Positions 45,108 to 55,980 of a DNA stretch of 64,000 nucleotides are shown here, piece by piece; position 1 is the first letter of the stretch; every line of letters starts with the position of its first letter. The stretch covers positions 46,366,501-46,430,500 of the forward strand of contig JAMJFZ010000107.1 of the NCBI GenBank assembly GCA_026225945.1. The letters run 5' to 3'. Source of the stretch: Cricetomys ansorgei. Its lineage: Eukaryota; Chordata; Mammalia; Rodentia; Nesomyidae. The notes beneath the pieces are model-generated. The model made no database searches, was not told where the DNA came from, and saw only the letters and a program-made list of their open reading frames with translations. Both the position numbers and the translations under genes were made by a program.

Positions 45108-45200
45108 GAGCTGGTGTGTGTCTCAGTGGCAGAGTACTTGCCTAGCATTCATGAGATTCTGGGTTAAACATCCAGCATTCAGAAAAGACCAAAGGAACGC
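45108..45200 (+). repeat. ID SINE
   Basis: GAGCTGGTGTGTGTCTCAGTG, GCAGAGTACTTGCCTAGCATTC, TTCTGGGTTAAACATCCAGC, A-rich end. tRNA-like head with recognisable B box area. Confidence 0.75.
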
Positions 45201-45206
45201 AAAAAA

Positions 45207-45500
45207 GCTGGGGAGATAGGTATGTAGTTAGAGCATGTGACCCCACAAGTGTGAGCACCTAAGATTGGATCTGAGAAGCCAAGTGAAATGCTAGCTGGCC
45301 TCAGTGGCATGTCTGTAATTGCAGATTTGGAAGAGCAGAGAGAGGGAATTCACAGAGCAAATTTCTGAGTTTGAATGAGAGACCTTGCCTCATTGAATAA
45401 GCTGGAAGAGCATAGAGGATGATTTCTGGTATTAACCTCATGTGTCGCATGAACATGCACGCACATGCACACATATACACTCCCACACCCTGCATGTGCC
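45207..45500 (+). repeat. B4 SINE
   Basis: GCTGGGGAGATAGGTATGTAG, GATTGGATCTGAGAAGCC, CAGTGGCATGTCTGTAATTG, GAATGAGAGACCTTGCCTC, GGAAGAGCATAGAGGATG, then ATGCACGCACATGCACAC. B4 composite; its tail grew into the following microsatellite. Confidence 0.75.
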
Positions 45501-45519
45501 TACACATTTGCAAACATGA

Positions 45520-45594
<75 letters not shown>

Positions 45595-45599
45595 TTCAT

Positions 45600-45632
<33 letters not shown>
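45520..45632. repeat. (TG)n(TA)n(CA)n palindromic microsatellite
   Basis: TATATATG-(TG)n to 45559, (TA)5, then (CA)n to 45594 form a near-perfect self-complementary block of about 75 bp. ATTCATGTAA and a second (CA)15 run follow (45603-45632). Frames across it are artefacts. Confidence 0.95.
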
Positions 45633-45636
<4 letters not shown>

Positions 45637-46096
45637 TTACATTCACAAATGGATAAGCAAGGAAATAAAGAAGCATTATTTATTTAGTTATTCGGACATT
45701 TTTGGTTTTGAAGCTATTAAAGACATTCCAAAATAGTCATTCCTTCATTTTGATCAACAGCAATCACAATTTCACAGTTTTCAATGAGACATCATTCTGT
45801 TAAGTTTTTTATATTACTGTTTAAGTCAGCTAAAACACAAATTAAAATTGTTAAAAAACAATTAAAATTGTTAAATATTCACTCCTGCTGCTATAATCAA
45901 ATAAGAAGGAACTAATCTGAATTCCTTACTGTTTTAGAGCAGTGTGCTACAATCAATAAAGGTTTGTTACTATCTTCCCATTGTAGAATGAGAAGGACCA
46001 ATGAATATGTACTGCTGACTTGTACTCCTAACTACTACTCAAAGAACAAGAAGATTGCAAACACTTTTTTTCTATCCTAAGCTAAATATTTATAAT

Positions 46097-46421
46097 TGCA
46101 CACCTACTGTGGTGGCTCACCAAAAAAGACAAAGAGGCACTTTCATAAGTGAAAATCATGCCAGAATTCGGCAGAGGGAACCACTATCATGGCCAGTGCC
46201 ACAGTGGACAGCGGAACCCTGAGCATCTGATCCCAGGGCTTTTTATTGATACCTAAGCTCCTCAGGGTTCTATTGATACCACAGGCAGATCATGAGCAAT
46301 CAAACATCCCCCATATAAATCCAACACCTCCAGACAATACAAAATGCCAAGACATAGGCAGCCATTCACCCACAGTGCACAAAGTAACTATTTTAAACAC
46401 AACTAAAAATAAACTTCTACA
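46097..46421 (+). mobile_element. LTR of the second ERV family (copy B, 5' LTR)
   Basis: TGTGGTGGCTCACC, GGCAGAGGGAACCACTATC, AGACAATACAAAATGCCAAG, AAATAAACTTCTACA. Homologous to copies A, C, D and E over its full length. Unlike A and C it is followed by internal sequence, so it is a 5' LTR. The start is uncertain (46097 or 46109). Confidence 0.8.
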
Positions 46422-46866
46422 TTTCCCCTTTCTGTATAAGCCAAATCAAAATTTGCTTTATCTCTACAGCACAATTTAACACTACTCTAGCAACACTATT
46501 TACAAGAGGAACAATCACAAGGACAGGACCAAATGAGACCAAACATCTATCAAGGTTTTCACATCTTTGGACAGCAGAAAAACATTATCAATGTCTAATT
46601 GGAATGAATCTGGAATTCATTCACAATCTTCTGGGCTCCTCCAAAGGACTAGGATCACTTCTCTGGCTCTTTCCTCTGCAGCACACACAATTTGTCCTCC
46701 AAGCTCTGTCTGGCTCCATTTCACTGCTGCTACTGTCCTTGGTGGTCATTCCATGGCACTGGCATCTCCAAAACTCTCTTGCTGCAAACTGGGCTACATT
46801 TTCACCAATAGCCTCTCCGAGGCTCTATTCATGGTGCTAAGCCTCAGCATCTCTGTATGACCTCAT
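46422..46866 (+). mobile_element. Partial ERV internal region, family B
   Basis: Starts TTTCCCCTTTCTGTATAAG and runs in parallel with the internal region of the complete element at 60525-61981 (read in reverse). It shares TTTACAAGAGGAACAATCAC, TCTTTGGACAGCAGAAAAAC, CTTCTGGGCTCCTCC. A 97-codon frame (46567-46860) matches the position and much of the residue pattern of a 108-codon frame in the other copy. There is no gag, protease or polymerase motif and no classical tRNA primer site after the LTR. The copy ends about 46866, where it loses similarity. Non-autonomous; function unknown. Confidence 0.65.
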
Positions 46867-46878
46867 CATATATTAAAA

Positions 46879-47064
46879 CAGCCATTCTCAATCTGTGGGT
46901 TGGAACCATCAGACTATATTTCAGATGGTCTTAGGAACTGAAGCCACTTCTCAGTAACAAAATTATAGTTATGAAGTAGCAACCAAAATTATTTTGTGGT
47001 TGGGGTCCACCAGAACATGAGGAACTGTATTAAAGGGTTGCATTAGGAAGGTTAAGAACCACTG
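46879..47064 (+). mobile_element. hAT-type non-autonomous DNA transposon (URR1-like)
   Basis: 186 bp with inverted ends CAGCCATTCTCAATCTG … GGTTAAGAACCACTG, matching the rodent hAT pattern CAGTGGTTCTCAACCTG. Flanked by TATTAAAA (46871-46878) and TATTAATA (47065-47072), a 7/8 match to an 8-bp TSD as hAT elements make. Internal blocks AGTTATGAAGTAGCAACC and GAGGAACTGTATTAAAGGG agree. Non-coding; would have needed a transposase in trans. Confidence 0.85.
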
Positions 47065-47109
47065 TATTAATATATGGCTGAATATTTCTTGTTAAGATTG
47101 TAAATAGAA

Positions 47110-47330
47110 GACTGGACAAATAGATCAGCAGTTAAGAACACTCGCTGGCCTTGCAGAGGGACATTTCAGTGTTCAGTACCAACACAGGTTCCCACACCCA
47201 TCTATAACACCAGTTCCATGGGATCAGATACCCTCTTTTGGCCTCCACAGGCATCAGACATACATGTGATACATATATAATCATGCAGACAACATGGCCA
47301 TAAACGTAAAACAAAGATAACAAAGATTTC
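47110..47330 (+). repeat. B2-family SINE
   Basis: GACTGGACAAATAGATCAGC, AGTTAAGAACACTCGCTGGC, TTCAGTACCAACACAGGTTCC, CCAGTTCCATGGGATCAG, CTTTTGGCCTCCACAGGC, A-rich tail. Full length, moderately diverged. Confidence 0.85.
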
Positions 47331-47389
47331 TAAGTAAAAAACTAGGTTTGAATTTAAAAGTAGAGATTCTTTTAATTCACATTTCCCCT

Positions 47390-47525
47390 ATGACTCAAAA
47401 AGCTTACAAGGTAGGTGTAGCTCTTTGATTTTATAAATACAGAGACTAAGGTACTGATTACCATCCCTGGGTAAACAGCAAACTCAAACTCTAAACTAAA
47501 TCTGAACGGCCTCCAAATTTACATA
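47390..47525 (+). repeat. MIR SINE relic
   Basis: ACAAGGTAGGTGTAGCTC, TTTATAAATACAGAGACTAAGG, GGTAAACAGCAAACTCAAAC, TCTGAACGGCCTCC follow the MIR order. Worn, with no clear ends. Confidence 0.5.
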
Positions 47526-48599
47526 ACTCTCATATTTTAGTGTACAAATGAGACTTTTTTCCTTCTATTGAAGACAGGTTAAAAAATTTCAATTTTACCC
47601 CAGCCTGAACCAGTTAAACATGAAGACAAAATATGTGAAACACAGGCCAGTAATCCCTGAAAGATGAGAAACAAATGAAATGTGCCTTGCACTTGCCTAC
47701 GATGTCTGGAGAATGTTTCTAGGGGAGATGAAAAGAAGTAGAATGTGAGCAATGATCAACATTCCCTTGGAGCTCAGGAGACAGATTCTAGCAATGTTGT
47801 GACAACTACAATGTTCAAGACAGTAAGCTACAAAGAAAACATGTGCAAAGAGAGAACTCCAGAAAATATACTGGGTCTGTTTAGCTTTTCACAGGTTAAT
47901 ACATGTATGAAAAGATTACACAATGCCAGGGAAAGATTCACCAGGAACTGAAACGGGTGTACAGAGAGAGGTCAGTAAACCTCTCCTGTCCAAACTAACC
48001 AAGCTAGAAACTTCCATTAGGCATTGAGTAAAGATATCTTAAGGGCTCTACCTTGGTAGTGGAGTAAAAATAGCCTGAGGCTGGCTCATCTTTGTCTCAG
48101 CTAAGACAACTTAAAACAAAATCTCAACAAAGTCTGTGAATTCTATGTCAGGAAAAGCAAAAGCTAAGAAATAGCTTACAAAAGCACCTAGTGTTCCAAA
48201 ATTTTAATGACACTGAGTAAACTATATCCAAACAAATGAGACATCAAATGAAACAAAATAAATCAACTATCGTAATGATAAATAAGTCATTCAAAATTAA
48301 TTTATAATGGATACATTCAATGGAGTTGAAATTCAAATCAGTCCATAGTTTACACTATACTTAGTCATGAAAGGCTTTGTGTTTCCCTGAAGATTAGGAA
48401 CAAGATTAGGATATACACAATGACCTCTTCTACTCTTTATACTACTGGAGGTCTAGTCATGAGGATTAGGCACTAAAAAGTAATAAAAGTCAACCAGATT
48501 TGAAATGAACTTGTAAAACTATAATGACACGATCTCATATATAGAAAACATTAGTTTACCTACTAACATATCATTAAAACATATAAACAAGTATATAAA
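47526..48599. other. Unassigned; 68-codon plus frame
   Basis: 47745-47951 is open for 68 codons with fairly protein-like composition. The flanking text has the look of an old, unassigned retroelement. Not called as a gene. Confidence 0.3.
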
Positions 48600-49330
48600 T
48601 GATACAGGATATGATATTGTGTCTCTATTATGTAATGAATAAGCCAAAATAAAAGAAAATGTTTCCATTCATAGTCACATAAAGATTATAACTTTAAAAC
48701 TTGGGAATAACATTAGCAGAACAAATACAAGTTTGGCATTCTGAAAACAACATACTATTGCAGAAAGAAACTAAAGAGCTATATAAATGGTAACTATCTA
48801 AATTTCAGGAATTGAAATATTTAACATTAAGATGAAAATGTTCACAGCAGAAATATATACAGATCCAGTGGACTTTGAAACAGTGTTAGAGATGACATCC
48901 TTTTTAACAGACAACCTGATTTTACATTTCAGATAGGATTGACATTGACTCAAAATAGCCAAACCATCCCAAAGGAAAAAAAAAAGTGAAGTACAAAGAT
49001 GGTACTATAGAAACACAAAGGTATACACACTGTGCAGTAATAGAAATAGAAATCCATGAATGTATATCACCAACTGGTTCTCAAAAACAGTGGCATGATC
49101 ACCCAATGTGAAAAATAAACCTTTTCAACTAATGGTGCTGGATAAACCAGATAGCCACATGCCAAAGATTAATATTCAATCTTTCCTTCAAGTTGCATAT
49201 AAAAATTAAGCTCATGACTAAAATAAAACTTATATAGGGAAAAGATCATACAAATTTTAGTACCAAAATAATGGAATGAATCTTCATGTTCTTTTGGCAA
49301 ATACTTCTGTTTTCATTTTATTTTTAAATT

Positions 49331-49520
49331 ATGTACATGAAGGTGTTGGGGGAGGGTATATTCAAGCTACAAGTGCCTGCTAGGCCAGCAAAGGGTGTCA
49401 GTTCCCCTGGAGCTGAAGTTACAGGCAGTCCTAAGTTGCTGAAATTGATGCTGGGAACCACTTTCAGTTCTCTAAAGAGAATAAAGTACTCTTAACCACT
49501 GAACCATCTCTCTAGCCACT
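49331..49520 (-). repeat. B2-family SINE, reverse orientation
   Basis: Reverse B2: TGCCTGCTAGGCCAGCAAAGG, GTCAGTTCCCCTGGAGCTG, AAGTTACAGGCAGTCC, GATGCTGGGAACCAC, CTCTTAACCACTGAACCATC, TCTCTAGCCAC. Inserted into the L1 ORF2 relic. Confidence 0.9.
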
Positions 49521-49689
49521 TGGCCAAGAATTCCAAAATGAAAAACATAGCAACAGAAGAAAAATAAATGAATCAAACTACATAAAAATGAAAAAAAAAA
49601 TGTGCTTAAAATCAACCCATCAGGAAAATGAAACTATTAACCCATACAATGAAAGAAAATATTATCAAATCATATTAGGGTTTTTTTTT

Positions 49690-49748
49690 GGGGGGGGGGG
49701 TTTGGTTGTAAAACTATCCTTTAACAGCTTAGCCATCTCTCCAGCCCT
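49690..49748 (-). repeat. B2 head fragment with (T)9(G)10 run
   Basis: TTAACAGCTTAGCCATCTC, TCCAGCCCTG is the reversed first ~45 bp of a B2. It is preceded by nine T and ten G residues (49681-49700). The body of the SINE is absent, which suggests truncation. Long G-runs are also prone to sequencing or assembly error. Confidence 0.7.
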
Positions 49749-50035
49749 GAAAATCATATTTGTGAGGGACTGATGTCCATAATATACAAAGAATCCTTAA
49801 AATTCAATAATAGAAAGTCCAGTAATTACACATAAAAATGAGTCAAAGGTCTGAGTAGACAGATGAATAGATATTTCTCCTTAGAAAATATAGAACTGGC
49901 TAAGCAGCATTGTAAAGTATTTGCTCAACACCATTAATTAGCAGAGAAATGCAGATCAAAGCCAAAATGAGATGCAATTCCATAGCCACTAGATGGCTAG
50001 AATCAAAAAGTCAAATGGAGGTAACCTTAACACAC

Positions 50036-50675
50036 ATTGAGTCTGCTAGTTATATTTTTCACTCTTGAAAACCAGAATCTAACTAGCAACTATCCATATG
50101 TTATCAATCCCTTTATAAGTATCCTAGAACTCAAGAATGAGGATGAAATACTCATTTACATCCAAAACAGAGAAAAGCTAAGTTCAACTTTCAGAGAAAA
50201 GACCTGCTTTGATGGTGAGGCCCCTCTCCCAAACCAAGAGAGTGCCACACGCAGAGGGTTCTCCTAACCCATAGTTTATACATTGGCAAAGATGGAAACA
50301 ATTAATTTCCCCACTATGCTAGGACCCTTCTCAAGAGACTCACTCTGGTGACTCAGAGTGAAAATTTAGGAGTCCTTGAAAACATTGGCCACCTGGGAAC
50401 TGGTTAGAAGCAAAGAACACAGAGAAACATTTGTGAGTGGGTCATTTTTCATTAGTCGACTATGATATTTTGTGTTTCTCCACAGCCAACTTTCCTCCTT
50501 GTAATGAGTAAAGGAATAAATGGTTATCCCAACATCATTTGATATAAACCTCCATTAGGTCTGGGAGACAGCCACAAACTGAGCAAACAAATCCACTCTC
50601 AGCTCTTCAAACAACTAAGTGGAGTGAGTATAGAATCCCTGGTGATGGCACTTGGGCTGATAAGCTAAGCCCAGC
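50036..50675. other. Unassigned sequence
   Basis: No repeat recognised. It lies immediately downstream, in minus-strand sense, of the candidate coding remnant at 50676-51141. Confidence 0.4.
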
Positions 50676-51141
50676 TCAAAAATGATGCTTCTCTTTCCTT
50701 GGTCTAGGGAGAGTAGAATAATCTTTAACAATCCGTCTATATATTTTCCAGAGTTTTGATAATGCAGACTGGTAAAAATATCTTTGCAAGATCTTGTCTT
50801 TCTGCTCTCGTACCAGCCATTTCCCAGACTCTGTAATTGATTCCTTAGGGCATGCTAGAATCTGGAAGCAATGAAGTGTGGTTGTATAGCACATTAGGAG
50901 AAATTGCTTCTTCTTGCAAAGTTGCTTTCTCCTGCCAGGTTGTCACAGGATTCTCAGTGAAGTGGAGAACAGTTTCATCAGACAGGGAAGGAGAGGATCC
51001 TTCTACTTGCCGGGGGAAGTCTAACTGAGCTCAGGACTTCTGGTATTTTTCTTCATTTGTACTCTCCGAGTGCACACTATGATCATCAAATGGGCACTCT
51101 GATCCCAGCCAGTAATCTGCGTCTGACATACCCAACCTCCT
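50676..51141 (-). pseudogene. Possible decayed coding sequence, unknown gene
   Basis: Read on the minus strand from 51141 (after an acceptor-like CCTTCTATAACAG). One frame runs through protein-like residues (DYWLGSECPFDDHS, PSLSDETVLHFTENP, TTWQEKATLQEEAI) with a single in-frame TGA at 51031-51033, until TAA at 50845-50847. A shifted frame, open from 50894, then carries on with equally protein-like text (ESITESGKWLVREQKDKIL, LSKLWKIYRRIVKDY, STLPRPRKEKHHF) to a TGA at 50676. The two frames overlap at 50845-50894, where one indel would join them. Total about 150 residues. No L1, ERV or SINE pattern fits. Options: a decayed exon, a processed pseudogene (no A-tail seen), or chance. Family not recognised. 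Confidence 0.4.
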
Positions 51142-52645
51142 CTGTTATAGAAGGCACTATTATGGATGGTTACTGAAACTCCCTGCCTTTATATTTTAAA
51201 TAATACATTTGTATTGACAGTCTGAGCTCTAAACCTTGATGATGATGTCTTTCCAGTAGAGTAGGGCATTGCCTGTGCACCTAACATTCCTTATGCCCTT
51301 CATATGAATCCATTACTCCTATTACTGTAATTTGCCACTTTTTGCTACAGACTGCCAGTTTCATTCAGTGAAAGATAGTCAAGACAAGAGACCCAGTTTC
51401 TTCAGGATCTGTTATTCTATCACATAGAGTTCAACAATAGAACAAAAAAATCTATAAGTTTGTGTTCATCAGAAGTAGAATGTGTTCAAAACATTTCAAT
51501 CAGTGCAGACATCATTCCAAAGGTCAGGCCTGAGAACCAGCTAAGGGATGCAGATAGGAGCAACTCCCAAAGTGCTATACAGCCTAGATATGGGTTAATC
51601 TCTATCTGACTATTGCTGGGGCATCTGTATCCCATACTTTAAAAGCATTCTCTCTCTACTACCCTCTGCAAAGCAGTATTTCCCTGCCCTTCTTTCTTCT
51701 GAATGGATGTCTCGTATTTGCTCTTGGGAGAAACTGGGTCACATTTTAGCATCCTCATTACCAGGAAGGTTGATAATTCAGTTCAAAACACATATTGGAA
51801 TGATTATGAAAATTTTCAAAATGAGAATGCTCTTGATTAAAGTAATTCAAAAGTAGAGACTACCTCATGATGATATCTTTCTCTCTGATTTTCTGTCCTG
51901 CTTATACTTTTGTTGCTTGATATTCAGCATGTTTGGAAACTAACTTAAAATATTAAGATAAGACGATAGGTAAAGGATGACATCAGGCTAAATCCTACTC
52001 AAACTTATTCTATATTTTATTTTCAAACTGTGCAACGCCCTAGGAGACTCTATTTCACAAGGACCCTTTGATGCCTTTAGGAGGGAGGATGACTGGCCAC
52101 TGAGTAAACTAAGGGCTATTTGCCATGTATCAGCCATCCAACATAGAGTGATAAAAAACTTATTTCTTGACATAAAAATGGAGTTACCCTATAAGTTAGT
52201 AATGGTAAATTGAGACTATAGACACACATAGGCATATTAAAATCATAACAGAGAAAGCAGGAACTTATTGGGCATGCTGGACCAAGAAAAGAATAAACTA
52301 CCTCACCCATGCCTCATAAATTAATGGACACCTCACACTGTGATCAAGAACTGAAAAACAAAAACTCCCAGACTGTCTCTGGAGCTTCAGCTATACTGCA
52401 TACTTTACTTGACTTGATCTATTCCTCTGCCTACCCATGTATTTCTTTGCCCATCTGGACCTGGAACTAACATGCTGTTTCCTGCTCTTGATGTATTTCC
52501 AGCAGTTCTGGAATCAGCTCCCTCCAAAAATCGCCCTGGTTTGTTGTCTTATCAATACAGACTCTTTTTCAGGTCAGTTCGGGAACATTCTGAACTCTTC
52601 TTCAGCCTCCTTAACTTGTATTCATTCTGTAACCCATACACATTC
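51142..52645. other. Unassigned sequence
   Basis: No repeat recognised. Minus-strand text at 51200-51290 contains another ~30-codon open stretch that might extend the remnant at 50676-51141, in a different frame. Too weak to call. Confidence 0.35.
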
Positions 52646-52864
52646 AGATAGATGATAGGTAGATGAATTCAATAGATGACAGATAAATAGATACATACAT
52701 ACATACATACATACATACATGGATGATAGACAGATAAATACATGACAGATGATAGATAGATAGATAGAGATAGATAGATAGATAGATAATGACAGATGAT
52801 AGAGAAAGATAGGTGATAGATAGATACCAGATAGATGATATATATATATATATTTAGGTAGATA

Positions 52865-52908
<44 letters not shown>
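52646..52908. repeat. Compound GATA/TACA/TA/GA microsatellite
   Basis: In series: GATA-type units with GATGATAGG variants, (ATAC)n at 52691-52720, (GATA)n, (TA)n near 52838-52853, then (GA)n at 52867-52908. Confidence 0.95.
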
Positions 52909-52911
<3 letters not shown>

Positions 52912-53696
52912 TTGTGTGCTGTGCTATATGTGTGATATAAGTTAATATTAATAATTAAGATTGGAATAAAAGAATTTGCATCCACTCAGACCAGGCCACC
53001 ATGGTAGTTGGGTTATAACCCAGACAAATTTCTGTATTCAAAACAGCTAAACCTTTTAAAAATATTGTATCCAATAAATTCTTACATAGTGAAAAGGTAC
53101 AATGTGTTTTTCTAAGTTTCTGACATAATGTACTAATATAACAGTGTTCTGGCCAGGTTTTCTGTGGGCAGAGTCAAAGATGTATTTCTCTGTATCAGAC
53201 ATATCTTCCTCTTATTGTTCTATCCTTCCCAGCTATCCATTTTATCTTCATTTTACTCACTGTGTTCTGCTTTTCTCATTAGTCTCCAAATACAGCTTTG
53301 AAGTGCTTCCTAGGCAAGCAATTCCCTTGTATCCAGTATCTTCATGTTTGAGGTCTGTGATCCAATTCAGGTATCCACACAAGTAAGTGTAGAGAACTAG
53401 AGGACGGATAAAGACCACAAAGATTGGCTCAGGTGATCTACCCCATCTAAGGCTCTTAAACCTGATTATCCATCTTCACTTCCAGGTCTTTATGATTTTT
53501 GTGAATGTGTTCATATATTTTATTAATGTAAAACATATTTCCAGTGTGTGCTCATTTGTTTATAGGTCACTTTTATTTCCTGAATTTAATTGTTAGTGTT
53601 TTATGTCTTCCAAAATTTTGTTGCAATATTCCTACTGGAGTACCCTTTCTTACAAAAGCTATCATCCATTATGCATTATTGTTTACATATATAGTA
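52909..53696. other. Unassigned sequence
   Basis: Nothing recognised. Short open frames lack protein character. Confidence 0.4.
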
Positions 53697-53697
53697 T

Positions 53698-53749
<52 letters not shown>
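53697..53749. repeat. (CA)n(GA)n microsatellite
   Basis: Eight CA units then about 19 GA units. Purine-rich on the plus strand in its second half. Confidence 0.95.
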
Positions 53750-53751
<2 letters not shown>

Positions 53752-54375
53752 TAGATAACTCAAGCAATTTGCTAAAGAATAATAAGAACTGAAGTAGCAC
53801 TGAATGTTGTATAAGCAATAAGAGTCTAAGCTCTTACTGCTTGTGGTAAGTTTTCTCATGCATTCATCACACTGCTCTTTACAGATCAATATATTCATAT
53901 TAACCCTTATTCCACATTCTAAATATTTCTAATAATTTATAAATAGAACCATTCTTCAAAACTGAGATTTAAAAAGAAGTGTTCTACCTTTTTAATCATG
54001 ATAGTCACCAAGGTCATGTCTAACAATAAACACTTTTGTGTCTTCTAACAAATAAACCCTATCCCTATCCCTAGTATTTATTACAAGAGAACTGGAAAGA
54101 TGCCTTTGGTCCATGATGTTGTAGGAATGTCTCAGTTAGAGTATCCTCCCAGTCAAAGAACAGAAGAGAAAGCAGGCAAATGTATACACTTCAAAAATAG
54201 CAAGGCTAGGAGACTAGGAGAAGAACAAAGAAGCACTTGCCTGGATGTTCATCTGGTTAGACCTTTATTGGAATGGATATGAACAGTCTGTTCTGCCCTG
54301 GATCACCTAAGCTTTGTTTTGAGAACAGTGTGTCCTCTAAATCACTCCATATTATGTAAAGCAATGGTTTCTCAG

Positions 54376-54574
54376 CAGGGTGATGGTGGTTCATGCTTTT
54401 AATCTCAGTCTGCTTCAGAGGCAGAAGCAGGTGGATCTCTGTAAGTTCAAGGCCTGCCTGGTCAACAGAGTGAGTTCCAGAACAGCCAGAGTTACAACAG
54501 AGAAACTCTGTCTTGAAAAATCAAACAAAAGCAAAACAAACAAACAACAAACAAATAAACAAACAAAAACCAAC
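54376..54574 (+). repeat. B1 SINE with 10-bp TSD
   Basis: CAGGGTGATGGTGGTTCATG, CTTTTAATCTCAGTCTGC, GCAGGTGGATCTCTGTAAG, CTGCCTGGTCAACAGAGTGAG, AGAAACTCTGTCTTGAAAAATC and an A-rich (AAAC)n tail. Flanked by GGTTTCTCAG at 54366-54375 and 54575-54584. Confidence 0.92.
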
Positions 54575-54718
54575 GGTTTCTCAGGCTGTGACTGAAAGAT
54601 TCCATTTCATAAGCAGATTTTGATTATATTTTAAGGATGGAGGATGATGATGCACCCAGTTTCTCAAATGAACATCACCATTTGCCTGGCATTATTTGCA
54701 ATGTGAGATATAACAGTA

Positions 54719-55043
54719 TGCTGCTGTGGCGTCTCACCAAAGATGACAAGGAGACCTTCTCATTGATGCAAACTCTTTCAGAACTCAGTACAAGGAACCA
54801 TTATCCTGCCAAGCATTATACTGGGTGGTGGAACCCTGAGCATCACCTGCTCAGGAGTTTCTATTGATACATAACTCCTCAGGTGTTCTACTAATAACAC
54901 ATGCAGATCATGAGCACTCAAACATCCTCTACATAAACCCAACACTTGCAGACAATACAAAATGCCAAGGCCCAGCCAGCCCTTTTTCCAACAGTGTACA
55001 AAACAATTATTTTATACATAACTAAAAGTAAACTTCCACAACA
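54719..55043 (+). mobile_element. Solo LTR of the second ERV family (copy C)
   Basis: TGCTGCTGTGGCGTCTCACC, AGATGACAAGGAGACCTTC, AGACAATACAAAATGCCAAGG, AAAGTAAACTTCCACAACA. About 325 bp, homologous to copies A, B, D, E. ACAGTA before and ACAGTG at the end could be the TSD, but overlap with the LTR end makes this uncertain. No internal sequence. Confidence 0.8.
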
Positions 55044-55600
55044 GTGAGGACTGGTAAATGATATTCTAGCAAGCAGAAAGAATGATACCTTCCAAAGTTA
55101 ATGGGGTAAGGTAGGCTGGTCGGGCACAGGGGCATTAAAACCATATCAGGAATACCAGCCTTAAGAACTTATCAGATACATCAGACAAAGGGTATAGCTC
55201 CCTCACAAATACCACATAAAGAGATAGATACCTAGTAATGTCCCTCATTCATCTATTATCTGACTTCCCAGGGTAGGAAACAAGAAATCGATAAGAAGCA
55301 TCAATTCAGCTGGGTCCCCCACTGTCTGGACCTTCTATCTACATGGTTATCCATTTGTTCTTCTTAACCTTGCCTTGTTCTTTGCTTCAACATGGTTCTG
55401 AAGCACATTGTTGATCCTGCAGTCTATCTATATAAAACCTCTGCTAAGGCTTCCTAAGCAAGGCTTCCAGCTGACTTGGGATCCTTATCATTGCAGAAGT
55501 CATTTGCATTTTTATCACCTCCCCTGCTCCACTGGACTTCTAAAATCTCTTGAAATTTCCTGAGGTCTCCCCATCCTCTGCAACTATTTTGTAACTTAGT
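55044..55600. other. Unassigned sequence
   Basis: Nothing recognised between the LTR and the GATA array. Confidence 0.4.
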
Positions 55601-55888
55601 ATATATAGATCATAGACAGATGAGAAATAGTGAGATAGATAATAGATAAATCGATGATAGATGGATAGAAAGATAGATGACAGATATACATGGATAGATG
55701 ATAGATAATGATGATGATGATGGTAGATAATGATGATGATGAAGATAGATAGATAGATAGATAGATATAGATAGTAGATAGATAATAGGTAGATAGATAG
55801 ATAGATGCTAGAGAGATGATAGATGGACAGATGATAGATGGATATATTGGTGATATATAGATGATAGATAGATGATAGATAGATAGAT

Positions 55889-55931
<43 letters not shown>

Positions 55932-55980
55932 GGTAGTTTGATGACAGAATGACAGATATAGCTAGAGAGACAGACAGACA
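55601..55980. repeat. GATA-rich array (~380 bp)
   Basis: (GATA)n with GATGATAGAT variants, ATGATGATGATG patches (near 55706-55743), an uninterrupted (GATA)n run at about 55893-55930, ending in GACAGACAGACA. Frames with Tyr-Leu-Ser repeats across it are artefacts. Confidence 0.95.

Larger units (their letters stand above)
48600..50035 (+). mobile_element. Decayed L1 ORF2, interrupted by two B2 pieces
   Basis: Worn ORF2 text: GATTGACATTGACTCAAAATAG, CAACTAATGGTGCTGGATAAAC, GCTCATGACTAAAATAAAAC, AATGAATCAAACTACATAAAAATG, CATAATATACAAAGAATCC, GCAGAGAAATGCAGATCAAAG, CACTAGATGGCTAGAATCAAA. Interrupted at 49331-49520 and 49690-49748. No open frame survives. Confidence 0.7.

Noticed and set aside
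45301..45736. Frames of 60-110 codons on both strands
   Set aside because: Produced by the TG/CA palindrome and flanking B4 SINE.
52646..52908. Possible CRISPR-like or satellite array
   Set aside because: Simple 4-bp and 2-bp units with no spacer pattern, in a rodent genome.
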